Below, piece after piece: positions 41,731 to 51,957 of a stretch of DNA of 64,000 nt. A model generated the notes under the pieces. It was not told where the DNA came from. It did not search any database and saw only the letters and a program-made list of their open reading frames with translations. The position numbers and the translations under genes were made by a program. Position 1 is the stretch's first letter, and every line of letters begins with the position of its first letter. This stretch comes from Trichomonas vaginalis G3 (lineage: Eukaryota; Parabasalia; Trichomonadida; Trichomonadidae), in the NCBI RefSeq assembly GCF_026262505.1, contig NC_067208.1, positions 4,659,962 to 4,723,961 on the forward strand, written 5' to 3'.

Positions 41731-44700
41731 AGAGGTAGGGCAACGATAGGTCAAAAAGGCTTCTCTGATAGATTTCCTTGCCTTTTGGATATGCTATAAT
41801 ATATAGCCTAGCATGATAGGATATGATGTCAAAAGTTAGAACATAACTTAGGATCTTGAGAAAAATGAAAAACAAAAATTACATAAAAAAAGAAAAATTT
41901 TATCTAATTTGTTTTTTTGGACCGAATAAGTAATTTTATTGAATTTCAATACGACACATAGATTTTATTATTAGTAATAAATATAATGGTTTACTATTAA
42001 CAAGGAACCTAAAATAATGAAAATTTGATTTCAAATATTGTATATGATTATCATAGATTACCAAAATATATTGCTATTTATGAGGATATAATATTGATTA
42101 TTAGTAAATCGTATAAATTTAATAAATATACCATGAATATTGAATGAATTTCTTGATTCATAGGGGTAAAACGCGCTTTTATATGATTTAGACAGAGAAT
42201 TTATGAGATGTAAATAACACAATAAAGGTTTATATTGAATATTTTCTAAAAATAAATCGAAATTATAAAAAACAATACATTTATTCATTGAAACTACTTG
42301 GACAAATATGAAACAAGCATTCAGGCAATACTTTTGAGACTTCAACGCATCTGATAATTTTTATATAACTTCACCTCTTATGCTTAGAGTGGAGGTATTG
42401 AGATCGTATAAGTATAGATGAGCTCACATTCAGATATGATGTGTGAACTTCTGTTTTCACTGCAATTTTGAATCAGAATAAACTCAAAACAAGAATAAAA
42501 TGATATACTCACTCTCTAAATGTGTTCGAGATTTAAAGTTGTATGAATAAAACGATTCATCTTTCGAAGCCTCCCATTTAATGAGAGACTTCGAAAGATG
42601 AATGTATTCATGTAGATGAAATACTATATATGACCATGTGTGATACTAAAGATATCAAAATGTTCATTTTTAAGTGCAATAGAAGGGTTATCTCTCGTAA
42701 AATCTCAATTTAAGGAAGATTTAGAAAGAACTCCTTTCCTAAGTAGATAGTGTGTGGTTTCTGTCTTTTGGTTGATCAGGAACTATGAAATTAAGTCGGA
42801 CAGAAAGAAGTTCTTTCCAAAACAGACTCCAAATGAGTTGTTCGAAAAGAACTTCCTTCTGTATATGGATAATTGTAGTTACCGCACTGAAGTATGTGAT
42901 TGTGATGATGGAGTTCTCGATAAATCTAAAATCGGATTAAGATTAATTGAAAACTCAAGTAATTCTTTGAAATCTTGTGTTGTCTGGCACTATAATAACC
43001 AAAGAATGAGAATATTATGTTGAATGATGAGTACGTGTGCTCGGCATTCGCCGAGCGAATTGAGTTTAACGTACTATGAAAAGTGACAAATTTGGGCTTT
43101 TTTTCCTAGGGTTATGATCTCTTCCTTTCTGCTCAATACGACAGAAATGAAAGAATGAATTTGTACTCCCTAATTGATTACTACAATCTGTATCTATCTT
43201 TAACATAGAATTAGCTGCATTGTGATTTATACTCCAGAATTATTCAATTTAAGATCAACCTCGTAAATTTTAATCATATTGCACCAATACTCCTACGTTG
43301 AGATAAGAACATGATTATACATACCAAAGACCCATATTAAAAATCAAAATTTAGCACCTCCATTATGCAACCACATTATTCGTCGCAAATAAGTTTATTT
43401 ACGCATATTATGATGCATATTCACACAACTCGTATACATGAAAAGTTATTAAAATCAGACAAAATTATTGCAATAAGGAAAAAAAAACAACTTTATTATA
43501 TATGTTAGTAATGAATTACAAATATTTCTACAAAGAATGCTCAATACTTCATATAATCTTCGAATATTTCTTATTACAAGTTAATACATTTTGACTCGAA
43601 CATGATAAACAAAAGCCGACACGCTGATTACTACATTTATGAAAATATAGTACGTTTCCATTCATCTGTTTACTTGTTTTTGTTGGAATAAAATCATTTT
43701 TTTTTCTTTCATGAAATAAGAATTTTGCTGCGAAAGCAATATCTCTAACAATAATTAATACATTACGTCAACTCTGGAATGAGTATTTATCAAATATGAT
43801 ATCAAAATCAAAAATTAGTTGTTTTTTATGAGTAAAAACGATGTAAATTGATTATTTGACTAATTATCAAATACTTTGATTTTCCAAATTTTTTTCGAAA
43901 TTAATTTTTTCATGTGAAAATTCAAATTGTTTAATTTCATTTTTGAAATTTTGAATTTTTTTTGGAATTTTGAGTTGATCAATTCAGCAGAATTGATAAT
44001 GCTATTGCTTTAGGGCATACCACAAGGTGATGAATAAAAGGTGAACATTAACAAATTATTTTAAATCACAAATATCATCCTCATCAACTTTAATTCTAAA
44101 AAGAACTGTACTGAATTATGAAAATGCATGATTTACATTATTAAAATCTTTGAATGAAAATAGTACAAGATAAGTTTTTATTCATTTTTAATTAGATTTA
44201 AACGAAAAACTACTCCATATTAAAATTTAAGTCGAGAAATCGTATTTTGTTCTTATTTGTTAGCATTTTGTAGACATTCTAATCTTGAATTAATTTGTTA
44301 CATGATATTATTAACAAATTTAACTGAAAAAATATGTTAATATGGAATAAACCATGATTATATAAGCTATCAATGCTATATATACATATGTAAAAGATTC
44401 ATATTAACTCAATTAACAAAAATGATAGATTTTCATAAAGGTTCAATCTAGGTTCGTCCGAAAATTTTGATTTTTATATAGAAGACATAGTTTCATATAC
44501 ATAATTAAATTTTCAAACAAATTTGATCATACCATTTATTAAGCAGGATAGTATATTAATTACTATCAGTATAAAAATATAAAAATGATTATATTTAATT
44601 ATTGCATAATTTAGTCAAAGAGTTATAAGCCTCAAGTGATTGTTATCACCTTCAATGCACGTATACTTTATTGATTCATAGATATTTAATCTATGTTTGA

Positions 44701-45130
44701 CATGTTGTTGTCGTCATTCGTTTTGTTCCCATTCTTCCTAAGTTAGAATTAGAGAATACACCATCCACATCATCTAATTTGGTCCTCAGCGATAGATTGG
44801 TTCATTTTGGAGGAGTCCCATCAGACAGTTTTCGAGCACCAAATATCAAATTTTAATGTATACAAATCTTTAGTGATTTATCTCTTTTATGATGAGTAAA
44901 AGGTTTCTGCTCATCAACATTTGATTTCCGACATATATGATTTCTAATTGCAATTATTTACTTTCTTTTTATAATCTAACTCTGTGACTCATACCATAAA
45001 TTAATTATTGGAAAGTGTCAATATGTTTGGCACAACGCATGGCGGAAGATACCAAACCATGCAGGGAATATGATACGTTTAAGATCTCCAAACTTTTTTT
45101 CCAAAAATTTTCTATCGTTGCCCTACCTCT
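41731..45130. mobile_element. 3.4-kb element with 8-bp target duplication
   Basis: Ends are AGAGGTAGGGCAACGATAG (19 bases, perfect inverted match at 45112-45130). An 8-bp duplication, TTAACCGT, lies at 41723-41730 and 45131-45138. That duplication length fits hAT-like elements, but the ends do not give a firm family. The inside is AT-rich with no transposase. It includes a hairpin (42555-42603) of the same type as those in the MULE, a short frame at 42754-43023 built partly of imperfect inverted repeats, and a small GC-rich hairpin at about 43038-43056. Confidence 0.75.
42555..42603. repeat. Hairpin with conserved loop
   Basis: Stem ATTCATCTTTCGAAG pairs with CTTCGAAAGATGAAT around the loop CCTCCCATTTAATGAGAGA. 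The loop is close to those at 33751 and 33875, while the stem is different. Confidence 0.75.
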
Positions 45131-45232
45131 TTAACCGTGTTTACCAAAGACAAAAACATTGAATTAAATCACATATCTAAATGTTTGATTTTTTTTGCCT
45201 AAAATCAATCCGCCAAAATCGACGGTTTTTCG

Positions 45233-45481
45233 ATGCTCAGTTTCCGAAAAAGCATGGACTCAAGAGTTCCGAACAGACCTTCATATTCATTCTTCGACGC
45301 GCCAATCCCAAAAGTCAACAAAGAGATGTTCCCTATTGATCCAGCCATTATCGGACGCTCCATACCTCGCCCATCTCGTCCAATTGGCCAGATCTCTCAT
45401 AGGTATGCTAATAAACCTATTAAAACGATACAACCCGAACGACACGAACCCGTGTTTTGTTGTCAACCATTTACTGTTTGA
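45233..45481 (+). CDS. Small proline-rich host protein, unrecognised
   Basis: Eighty-two residues from the ATG at 45233. It is rich in Pro, Arg and Ser (VPNRPSYSFFDAPIPK, SIPRPSRPIGQISHRYANKP), with a CCQPF near the end. Base use is clearly richer in G and C than the surrounding intergenic DNA, and codon ends include many C, as in the expressed host genes nearby. This supports a real gene. It has no membrane span or signal peptide and probably no fixed fold. An overlapping frame at 45195-45485 is taken as a shadow because its composition is less protein-like. It lies about 100 bases from the right end of the 3.4-kb element. Confidence 0.5.
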   Translation: MLSFRKSMDSRVPNRPSYSFFDAPIPKVNKEMFPIDPAIIGRSIPRPSRPIGQISHRYANKPIKTIQPERHEPVFCCQPFTV

Positions 45482-46345
45482 ATAAACTAATATATAGTAC
45501 TATATATACTCATCTAATCAATCGTTATCGCATATAATTGTTACATTCTCCAGCTATTATTTTATCGTTATTTTCTTTTTATTCGATAATAGGATTTTGA
45601 ACAAAAATATTTCTTGATATGAATTAAAGGCGAATTTGTGCACTACATTTAAACTTTATTTTTAATAACAAGTATTTTTATCAAAAGCTTTTCATCAGGA
45701 CAAATGATTGTGAATAAATATAAACGTGACATAACGATACACTCAATTTTTTTATTTGAATCATTTTCTAATATCGCCCTTTGTTAGAAGCATGCTCTTA
45801 TGGAGACAAAAATAATGCTATTTATTCATACAATTATCATTTCTTTCATTGGTATTTTTTTCAAAATGTTTTATTATTTGTTTTGGCCTCTCTCGGATAT
45901 CAGACAAGGATAATTCAGGATAAAAAGCAAAGTTCTGGTATAGATATATGATGCTTTTTACAATGATAATTTCTTCATATCATTCATGAGGCTCCAAGTG
46001 TTTTAAGTCAATTCTATCAAACTCCACAGGCAGTTCTTAACTTTGATGTTATTTAATTAAAAATTATTTCATGAATTTCAATTTTCGACTTCGGTAAGAG
46101 AAAACTACATGACCATCGAGTTTTGTATTGAAGTGCATTCCCATATTCAGTTTCATATCATCATTCGAGTATTTAGACTCATGTAAGGTTTCCGGTCAGA
46201 TCTTGTTGAATAAAAATTTTTGGTCTATTGATCAGAAAAAAACGGATAATTATAATGCATGTTCAATTAATAATACATTTCAATCGATTAATCTCTGCAA
46301 CTGGGATCGGCGCTTTAGCTAGTCAAACCGTCGGATTCAATACAA
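45482..46345. other. AT-rich intergenic sequence
   Basis: No gene is seen between the small proline-rich gene and the Rab gene. Short frames across 46128-46345 run into the Rab gene in other frames and have no support. Confidence 0.5.
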
Positions 46346-46945
46346 ATGAGCACCCCTGCATACATCTTCAAGTTTATCATTGTTGGCAATTCTGCTGTTG
46401 GCAAGAGCTGCATGCTGCTCAGATTCGACGAAGACCGCTTTCAGCCAATTCACGATGTTACTGTAGGTGTGACTTTCTCAATCAAAATGGTTTCGATTGA
46501 GGGACAAGATGTCAAAGTCCAGGTCTGGGATACAGCCGGACAAGAAATTTTCAGATCGATTACAAGATCTTACTATAGAGATAGTGCTTGCGCTATAATC
46601 GTATACGATATTACAGACCAAAGTTCATTCGCTAAAGTCGAGGACTGGATTCGTGATGTAAGAAATCTTGCACCACCGGACTGCTTACTTGCTTTAGTTG
46701 GTAATAAATTAGATTTAGCAGCTCAACGTGCTGTCCAGACATCTGAGGGACAAGAGTTAGCAGAAAAACACAATCTTTTATTCTTTGAAACTTCTGCTGC
46801 TACTGGAGAAAATGTACAGGAGCTTTTCAACGAATGCGTAACAAATGTTTATACAAAGGCCAAGGGCAATAACTCATCTGCTGCTGTTAGGAAAGTATCA
46901 ATCGAAAATGAAAATCAAAAGCCCCAAAAAACATCCTGTTGCTAA
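46346..46945 (+). CDS. Rab family small GTPase (Rab2/4/14-like)
   Basis: A 199-residue GTPase of vesicle traffic, usual length for a Rab. The GTP-binding motifs are complete: P-loop GNSAVGKS (14-21), switch I with TVGVTF (39-44), WDTAGQE (61-67), NKLD (120-123) and ETSA (148-151). The Rab-type stretch VWDTAGQEIFRSITRSYYR and the C-terminal SCC, for double prenylation, place it in the Rab group closest to Rab2/4/14. Switch I has GVTF where most Rabs have GVEF. The start follows GATTCAATACAA, and the stop is TAA in a TAAA context that doubles as a polyadenylation signal in trichomonads. It would sit on Golgi or endosomal membranes. Confidence 0.92.
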   Translation: MSTPAYIFKFIIVGNSAVGKSCMLLRFDEDRFQPIHDVTVGVTFSIKMVSIEGQDVKVQVWDTAGQEIFRSITRSYYRDSACAIIVYDITDQSSFAKVEDWIRDVRNLAPPDCLLALVGNKLDLAAQRAVQTSEGQELAEKHNLLFFETSAATGENVQELFNECVTNVYTKAKGNNSSAAVRKVSIENENQKPQKTSCC

Positions 46946-47193
46946 ATTTCTGTTCCAGTTTTTATATATCTTTTTTATTTATCTTTCCTCAAGTAAAAAT
47001 TACTTATATTTAATTACTACAGATTTTCGCAAATCAACTCAACTCTTAACTCTTGCAAAATTTTGATTTCTTTTCTATATCTTTAAATTTCCAGACCAAT
47101 TCAGATATAAATAATCAATGAATACAAATCCTGAACGAAAGCTTCTAGATCCTATAAAAAAAAGTTAAAATAAATTTGGAATAAAAATAAAAT

Positions 47194-48237
47194 TTAACGC
47201 CTACGGAAAAGACAAGACATAAGTATATAACTACACAAAACACCAACACCATATGCTAAATATTTCGAAAACGATTTGTAAAAGTCTAGTTCTTTTTGTA
47301 ATAATGTTAAATTATTCTTTGCTTTTTCATTTTGCTCGTTAATTTCTTCAATTTCACCATCTTTATCTGCAATCAACCGGTTGGCTGCCTTAAGATCGCC
47401 TTCAATAGACGGTAGTTTCATCATATAATCAGTTAAGAGATCATTAGCATCTGAATTTTGCTGATTGAGTCTGTGACATTCTAATTTCAGTTTCTCAATT
47501 TCCTCCCTGAGCTGAAACATTTCAGCGTTTTTTTCAGACTCCGACATCAATGGGTGGAGGGGTTTACTTTGAATTGTCGGAGTCTCAAGCGCTTTTGGGC
47601 ACTCGGGTTCTTCAGCTTTTGGAGCTTCTGCTGCCTGCTTTGCTTCTAATTGCTTAATTTCATTTCCAAGTGGCTCTATTATCCTGGAAAGAGTGGCGAT
47701 AGATCCCTTAAGAGAGTAGTATGAAGAAAGAATTCTAGAACATCTCTCGATCTCTGGTGTAAATAATTTGGATGCTTCGTCGCGCTTTACGAGAACGCAG
47801 AAGAGACGGAAAACACTTTGTCTAATATCAGAATCGTTTTCATTGTTCAATGAGTTCTTGAAGCGTTCAAATGAATTATCAAATGTAATTTTCTTGTGGA
47901 TCGGTTCAATAGCTTTTGTAATAGTGGCGATTAATTCTGTCTTGATTTCTCCGATACTAGCAACGACACTTTGATCAGTATAAGAAGTTTGAATTTCCTG
48001 GACTGTTGTCTGATAAAATTCATAAAACATTCTAAGATTTTCAAGTGTGTTGTTCTGCTTTTCCGAGCTATGCTCGCATTTAAGCAAAACCTGATCAATA
48101 TGGGTAATATAAGTGCTAACTTTATCGAAACTTGTTTTATCATTCTTAATACATAAAGTTAACTCGACACAGCATGTCCTGAATGTACGGAGATTTGCTG
48201 CAATATCTTTACAGTCTGATTGCCACAAATAATTCAT
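47194..48237 (-). CDS. Tail-anchored coiled-coil protein
   Basis: A 347-residue protein from the ATG at 48237. Most of it is helical. A long coiled coil lies at about residues 235-320 (LREEIEKLKLECHRLNQQNS and later EIEEINEQNEKAKNNL). A single membrane span sits at the very C-terminus (LAYGVGVLCSYILMSCLF), ending in RRR. That layout fits a tail-anchored protein facing the cytosol, such as a tether or SNARE-associated factor on the ER or Golgi. No specific family is recognised. It is divergent from the EF-hand-like gene, with only 81 bases between the ATGs, so the two probably share a promoter region. Confidence 0.75.
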   Translation of the reverse strand: MNYLWQSDCKDIAANLRTFRTCCVELTLCIKNDKTSFDKVSTYITHIDQVLLKCEHSSEKQNNTLENLRMFYEFYQTTVQEIQTSYTDQSVVASIGEIKTELIATITKAIEPIHKKITFDNSFERFKNSLNNENDSDIRQSVFRLFCVLVKRDEASKLFTPEIERCSRILSSYYSLKGSIATLSRIIEPLGNEIKQLEAKQAAEAPKAEEPECPKALETPTIQSKPLHPLMSESEKNAEMFQLREEIEKLKLECHRLNQQNSDANDLLTDYMMKLPSIEGDLKAANRLIADKDGEIEEINEQNEKAKNNLTLLQKELDFYKSFSKYLAYGVGVLCSYILMSCLFRRR

Positions 48238-48272
48238 TCACTAAATTGTCACTTTTTATATAAATTGATAAA

Positions 48273-48277
48273 AGTGA
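48273..48277 (-). promoter_or_regulatory. Initiator (TCACT) for the coiled-coil gene
   Basis: On the minus strand ATTCACTTTT contains TCACT, with the A about 38 bases before the ATG at 48237. It fits TCA(Y)(W), though the spacing is long. Confidence 0.4.
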
Positions 48278-48301
48278 ATCATGTAAAAATTACGATTATT
48301 T

Positions 48302-48306
48302 TCATA
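48302..48306 (+). promoter_or_regulatory. Initiator (TCATA) for the EF-hand-like gene
   Basis: TTTTCATACG has TCATA with the A 15 bases before the ATG at 48319. It is a good match to the trichomonad initiator. Confidence 0.55.
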
Positions 48307-48318
48307 CGTTAGTGGTGA

Positions 48319-51075
48319 ATGATTGACATAGACGACCTGCTTGACAGGCTCCGCACAGATATTTACCAAGGCGATGTCCTTCCAGAAGACTGGTTTTCTG
48401 GCTTCGATCGTTTAAGAAGTGGAAGAATTTTTCCTAACGAATTCCAACGTTGCTTTACATTAATGAGAATTAAACTCTCTCCTGAAGAGTTTAACATGCT
48501 TGTCGATAGATATAGACAAGGTGATAAGGTGAATTATAAGGAGTTTTGCCATGAAATCGAAGATATTTTCACTAACAGAAATTTAGAAAAAGCTCCACTC
48601 GAAACAACAAGAAATTCACAAGAAATTGTCTCTCGTACAATTGGAAAATTGGATGTGAACACGTCAGTTGAGTTGGATAACTTAATGGCGAAGTTACACC
48701 ATCAGATTAAAACAAAAGGAATTCATTTGAGAACAGCTTTCATGGATTTCGATAAACATAACAATGGACGTATTACACAATCTCAATTCATGCGTGCAAA
48801 CCCATTCAGGGATCTTACCTCCCGCGAAATCCAAGTATTATATGATCGTTATTGCGACCCACAACTAAAAGACTTCAACTATCGTAAACTAAATACTGAT
48901 CTTAACGATTATGCTAGCATGCAACCAACCATGGTTGAAAGGTCGTTGACTCGATCGTTATTACCTCACCAAGAAAAGTCACTGAAGATCAAGAACTTTG
49001 ATACTCCTCAGGAGCTTATCATTCCAAAGTTCGCAGAGCATGTTAGAAAGGAGAGAATTTGCATCAAAGATTTCTTCCAAACACATGATACACTCAGAAC
49101 TGGCAGAATTCCTGTTCAAAAGTTCACAGGAACAATCACTCTCTTTGGATATCCATTCACAACCAATGATCTCGACTACTTAGTCTCTCAGTACTCAATT
49201 GTTGTCAATTATACACACTACATTAAGTATCTTGAGTTCTGCAATGATGTAGAAGCTGAAGTCGAGACTCAACTTTTTCCAGTCAAGTCACGTGGCATTG
49301 ACACTTCTTCTATTACTCCATCAAATCCAAAGGTCGACGCAATTGTTGACAGACTAAAATCTCAGACAGTTAGATACAGAATCAACTGTCTTCCAACACT
49401 CATGGACTTCGATAGAATCGGCCAGGGCTACGTAACTCCAGTTCAATTCCATCGTGCTTTAACAACATTAGGATTCAAGGTCACAAACGAAGAACGTGAC
49501 GAACTTGTTAAAGTATACGAGAAAGACAACCGCGGCGTCGATATTTACAGATTCATTGAAGATATCGATCCATCACATACTCAAAAGAGAAGAGAATTCA
49601 AGCCTGTTGGCGTTACTAAGGAGTCCATCATTGATACATATGGAAAGGCCTCAAACGGAGACAAGTTTGTCACTCAAGATGTAGCAGACAAACTTTTGCA
49701 CGAATCTAAGAAAGGTCTTATTCCAAAGATCAATGAGAAAGATAACATCGATGACTTACTCATTGAAATGCACAAATGGTGCTTGATTAATTCCGTTCTT
49801 TTTGCCGAATTCCTTGGTCAATTTGATACCCACAATAATGGAGAGATTACAGCTGAGCATTTCAGAACAGGTATCACTATTTCCGGCTACAAACTCACTG
49901 ACAAAGAATTCCAAGTTCTCAAAGATTACTATGCTAGTGAAACAAAGAAGGATTACGTGAAATGGAGACAGTTCGATAAAGATGTCAAGGAGATGACAGT
50001 TCCTCTTGATCTTGAGAAGACTCCACAGTTCAATCCATTGACACAAGCCGAGTTAAGAAGCACAACAATGAGAGATATCAAGACATTAACACCAAAAGTC
50101 CAAGAAATTGTCAAAGAAATCTCGAAATTCGTAAGAAAGCGGAGATTAAGTCTCATCGAGCAATTTAAAGACTTCGACAAACTTAATCATAAGAAAGTCA
50201 ATGCTTCTCACTTCACGAGAATCCTCCAGTTGATCGGCTGCTATCTTTCTAAGGATAGAATTGATGAATTATGCTCTTTCTACAATGATCCGTATACAAA
50301 ATTCGTAGATTACGGAAAGTTCTGTGCAGATGTTGATGAAATGACAGGACAATTGTTCGGAGACAGCGCCTCAACAACAATTGTTTCTAATGGATTCCCA
50401 CACTACACAGACAGAGAGTCCGAATACTTGGTCTCCATCAGAAGCGGCCCAGCTGAAATTCCAACTATGGACAAGATCATGGAGAAACTTCAAGCCCACG
50501 TTTTCAAGAGACGTGTAAGACTCTTGGAGTTCTTCCAGGGCTTCGATGGATTAAGAAGAGGCTTAGTTCCAAAGCAAAAGTTCCACACTGTTGTTAGCCA
50601 AGCCGAATTACCTCTCACAGCTGATGAAATCGATTTGTGCTTGGAAGAATACGCCGACCCGAAGAGCAATGATTTGTTCAATTACAGATCATTCTGCGCT
50701 AAAGTCAATGAAGTCTTCGGTCCAACAGAATTAAACAGAACACCTTTGACAGCTCCTGTTCCAGTCAGAATCAAACCAGAGCCATCAAAGACGATTCAGA
50801 ATTTGACTCCTCAAGAGGAACAAACAGTCAATTCTATTTTGAGGAGAATGAAGTATGTCGTAACAACAAGAAGAATGAATATCCGAGACCAATTCGAAGA
50901 TTACGACAGAAAACCATACAAGAATTACATTACAAAACAGCAATTCAGACAAAGTATTTCAAGATTGGGATTATCCACAAATAGAGATGAATTGGATATC
51001 CTCTGCAAGAAATATAAGAACACAGACTTAGATGAAGTTAACTACATCCAATTCTGCAAAGATATCGATCCGTGA
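48319..51075 (+). CDS. Large protein of eight EF-hand-like repeats
   Basis: A 918-residue protein from the ATG at 48319. Eight repeats of about 80 residues (starting near 1, 115, 230, 335, 473, 590, 716 and 832) each have a basic helix, F-x-x-F/Y-D then a loop-like D-x-x-x-x-G-x-I/V, a second helix and an ending Y-x-x-F-x-x-D-V/I. These are EF-hand pairs. Most loops lack the full set of calcium ligands (e.g. DRLRSGRI, DKLNHKKV); DKHNNGRI and DTHNNGEI come closest. The second hand of each pair is degenerate. It has no membrane span. Such proteins in ciliated protists are often part of axonemes or the cytoskeleton. Base use is that of a well-expressed gene. Confidence 0.8.
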   Translation: MIDIDDLLDRLRTDIYQGDVLPEDWFSGFDRLRSGRIFPNEFQRCFTLMRIKLSPEEFNMLVDRYRQGDKVNYKEFCHEIEDIFTNRNLEKAPLETTRNSQEIVSRTIGKLDVNTSVELDNLMAKLHHQIKTKGIHLRTAFMDFDKHNNGRITQSQFMRANPFRDLTSREIQVLYDRYCDPQLKDFNYRKLNTDLNDYASMQPTMVERSLTRSLLPHQEKSLKIKNFDTPQELIIPKFAEHVRKERICIKDFFQTHDTLRTGRIPVQKFTGTITLFGYPFTTNDLDYLVSQYSIVVNYTHYIKYLEFCNDVEAEVETQLFPVKSRGIDTSSITPSNPKVDAIVDRLKSQTVRYRINCLPTLMDFDRIGQGYVTPVQFHRALTTLGFKVTNEERDELVKVYEKDNRGVDIYRFIEDIDPSHTQKRREFKPVGVTKESIIDTYGKASNGDKFVTQDVADKLLHESKKGLIPKINEKDNIDDLLIEMHKWCLINSVLFAEFLGQFDTHNNGEITAEHFRTGITISGYKLTDKEFQVLKDYYASETKKDYVKWRQFDKDVKEMTVPLDLEKTPQFNPLTQAELRSTTMRDIKTLTPKVQEIVKEISKFVRKRRLSLIEQFKDFDKLNHKKVNASHFTRILQLIGCYLSKDRIDELCSFYNDPYTKFVDYGKFCADVDEMTGQLFGDSASTTIVSNGFPHYTDRESEYLVSIRSGPAEIPTMDKIMEKLQAHVFKRRVRLLEFFQGFDGLRRGLVPKQKFHTVVSQAELPLTADEIDLCLEEYADPKSNDLFNYRSFCAKVNEVFGPTELNRTPLTAPVPVRIKPEPSKTIQNLTPQEEQTVNSILRRMKYVVTTRRMNIRDQFEDYDRKPYKNYITKQQFRQSISRLGLSTNRDELDILCKKYKNTDLDEVNYIQFCKDIDP

Positions 51076-51957
51076 ACATTGAATTTTATTTAGTTATTTT
51101 TTATTCTATTATGTAAACAGAACCTTTTAACCTTTTCTGATTGATTTGTTTAAAAATACAGTAATTTTCAAAAATTTAGAATTTTGAATTAAAAATTATT
51201 AGTTATCCATTGATGAAAGTGTTTGAAACATAAATTAGGCTATGTATACATATGAATTTTGACTTAAAGGTTCGATTAGTAATTCCAATTTTATCTCTAA
51301 AATTAAAGGCAAACTATAACATGATTTATTGCTTACAGACATATTCCGCTTTATTTTAATTTAAAATCAACAGTTGTAAATGTTAAACATTTATTGTGGA
51401 TTTGACAATAATGAATATAGATAATCTGCCCACAAAGGACAGGATAATGTAACTAAGTAACAAATTCCCAATGAAAGTGAAAAATATTCCCCAAATCTTT
51501 TGAAATAAGTGCAAACAACCGAGATAATATATAATATCTTTCAAACAACATCTATCATGTAATAAGGAATATAAACATCGAGAATTGCGACCATTTGAAA
51601 TAGGCGTTATCAAAATTTGATTGAGAGAACCGCGATAAAATTTCTATCAAATTAAAATATTATTAACCTTAATTTTCGTCTATCGTGATTAAAATAGTCA
51701 GAATAATCATTTTATAACAATATTCATTCAGATATTTTTTTCTGAAAGGTTTGAATTTCAATCATTATTGAATTCTTAATGGCTATTTTGTTATTAATAT
51801 TACTATTGTAAAATATTTTGTCTCAAAATGTAAAATAACGTTCAAAAATACCTTTACGTTCAAATTGTTCTCCTCATTTGAAATGTTCTACATATTACTA
51901 TTGGATTGTAATTGCCAGAAAAATTGTTTGATAACTTGATTAAAATTTAGAAGATTA
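51076..51957. other. AT-rich intergenic sequence
   Basis: No gene is seen. TCATT at 51874-51878 is a weak initiator candidate about 80 bases before the next ATG. Confidence 0.5.

Noticed and set aside
42754-43023. 89-codon frame in the 3.4-kb element as a gene
   Set aside because: It is partly built of imperfect inverted repeats and has no recognisable domain or initiator.
45195-45485. Overlapping 96-codon frame at the small proline-rich gene
   Set aside because: It overlaps the better-composed 82-codon frame almost completely, and its protein has no coherent features.
38563-46345. tRNA, rRNA or other RNA genes in the intergenic stretches
   Set aside because: I looked for tRNA-like A and B boxes and conserved rRNA stretches and saw none that I could support by eye.
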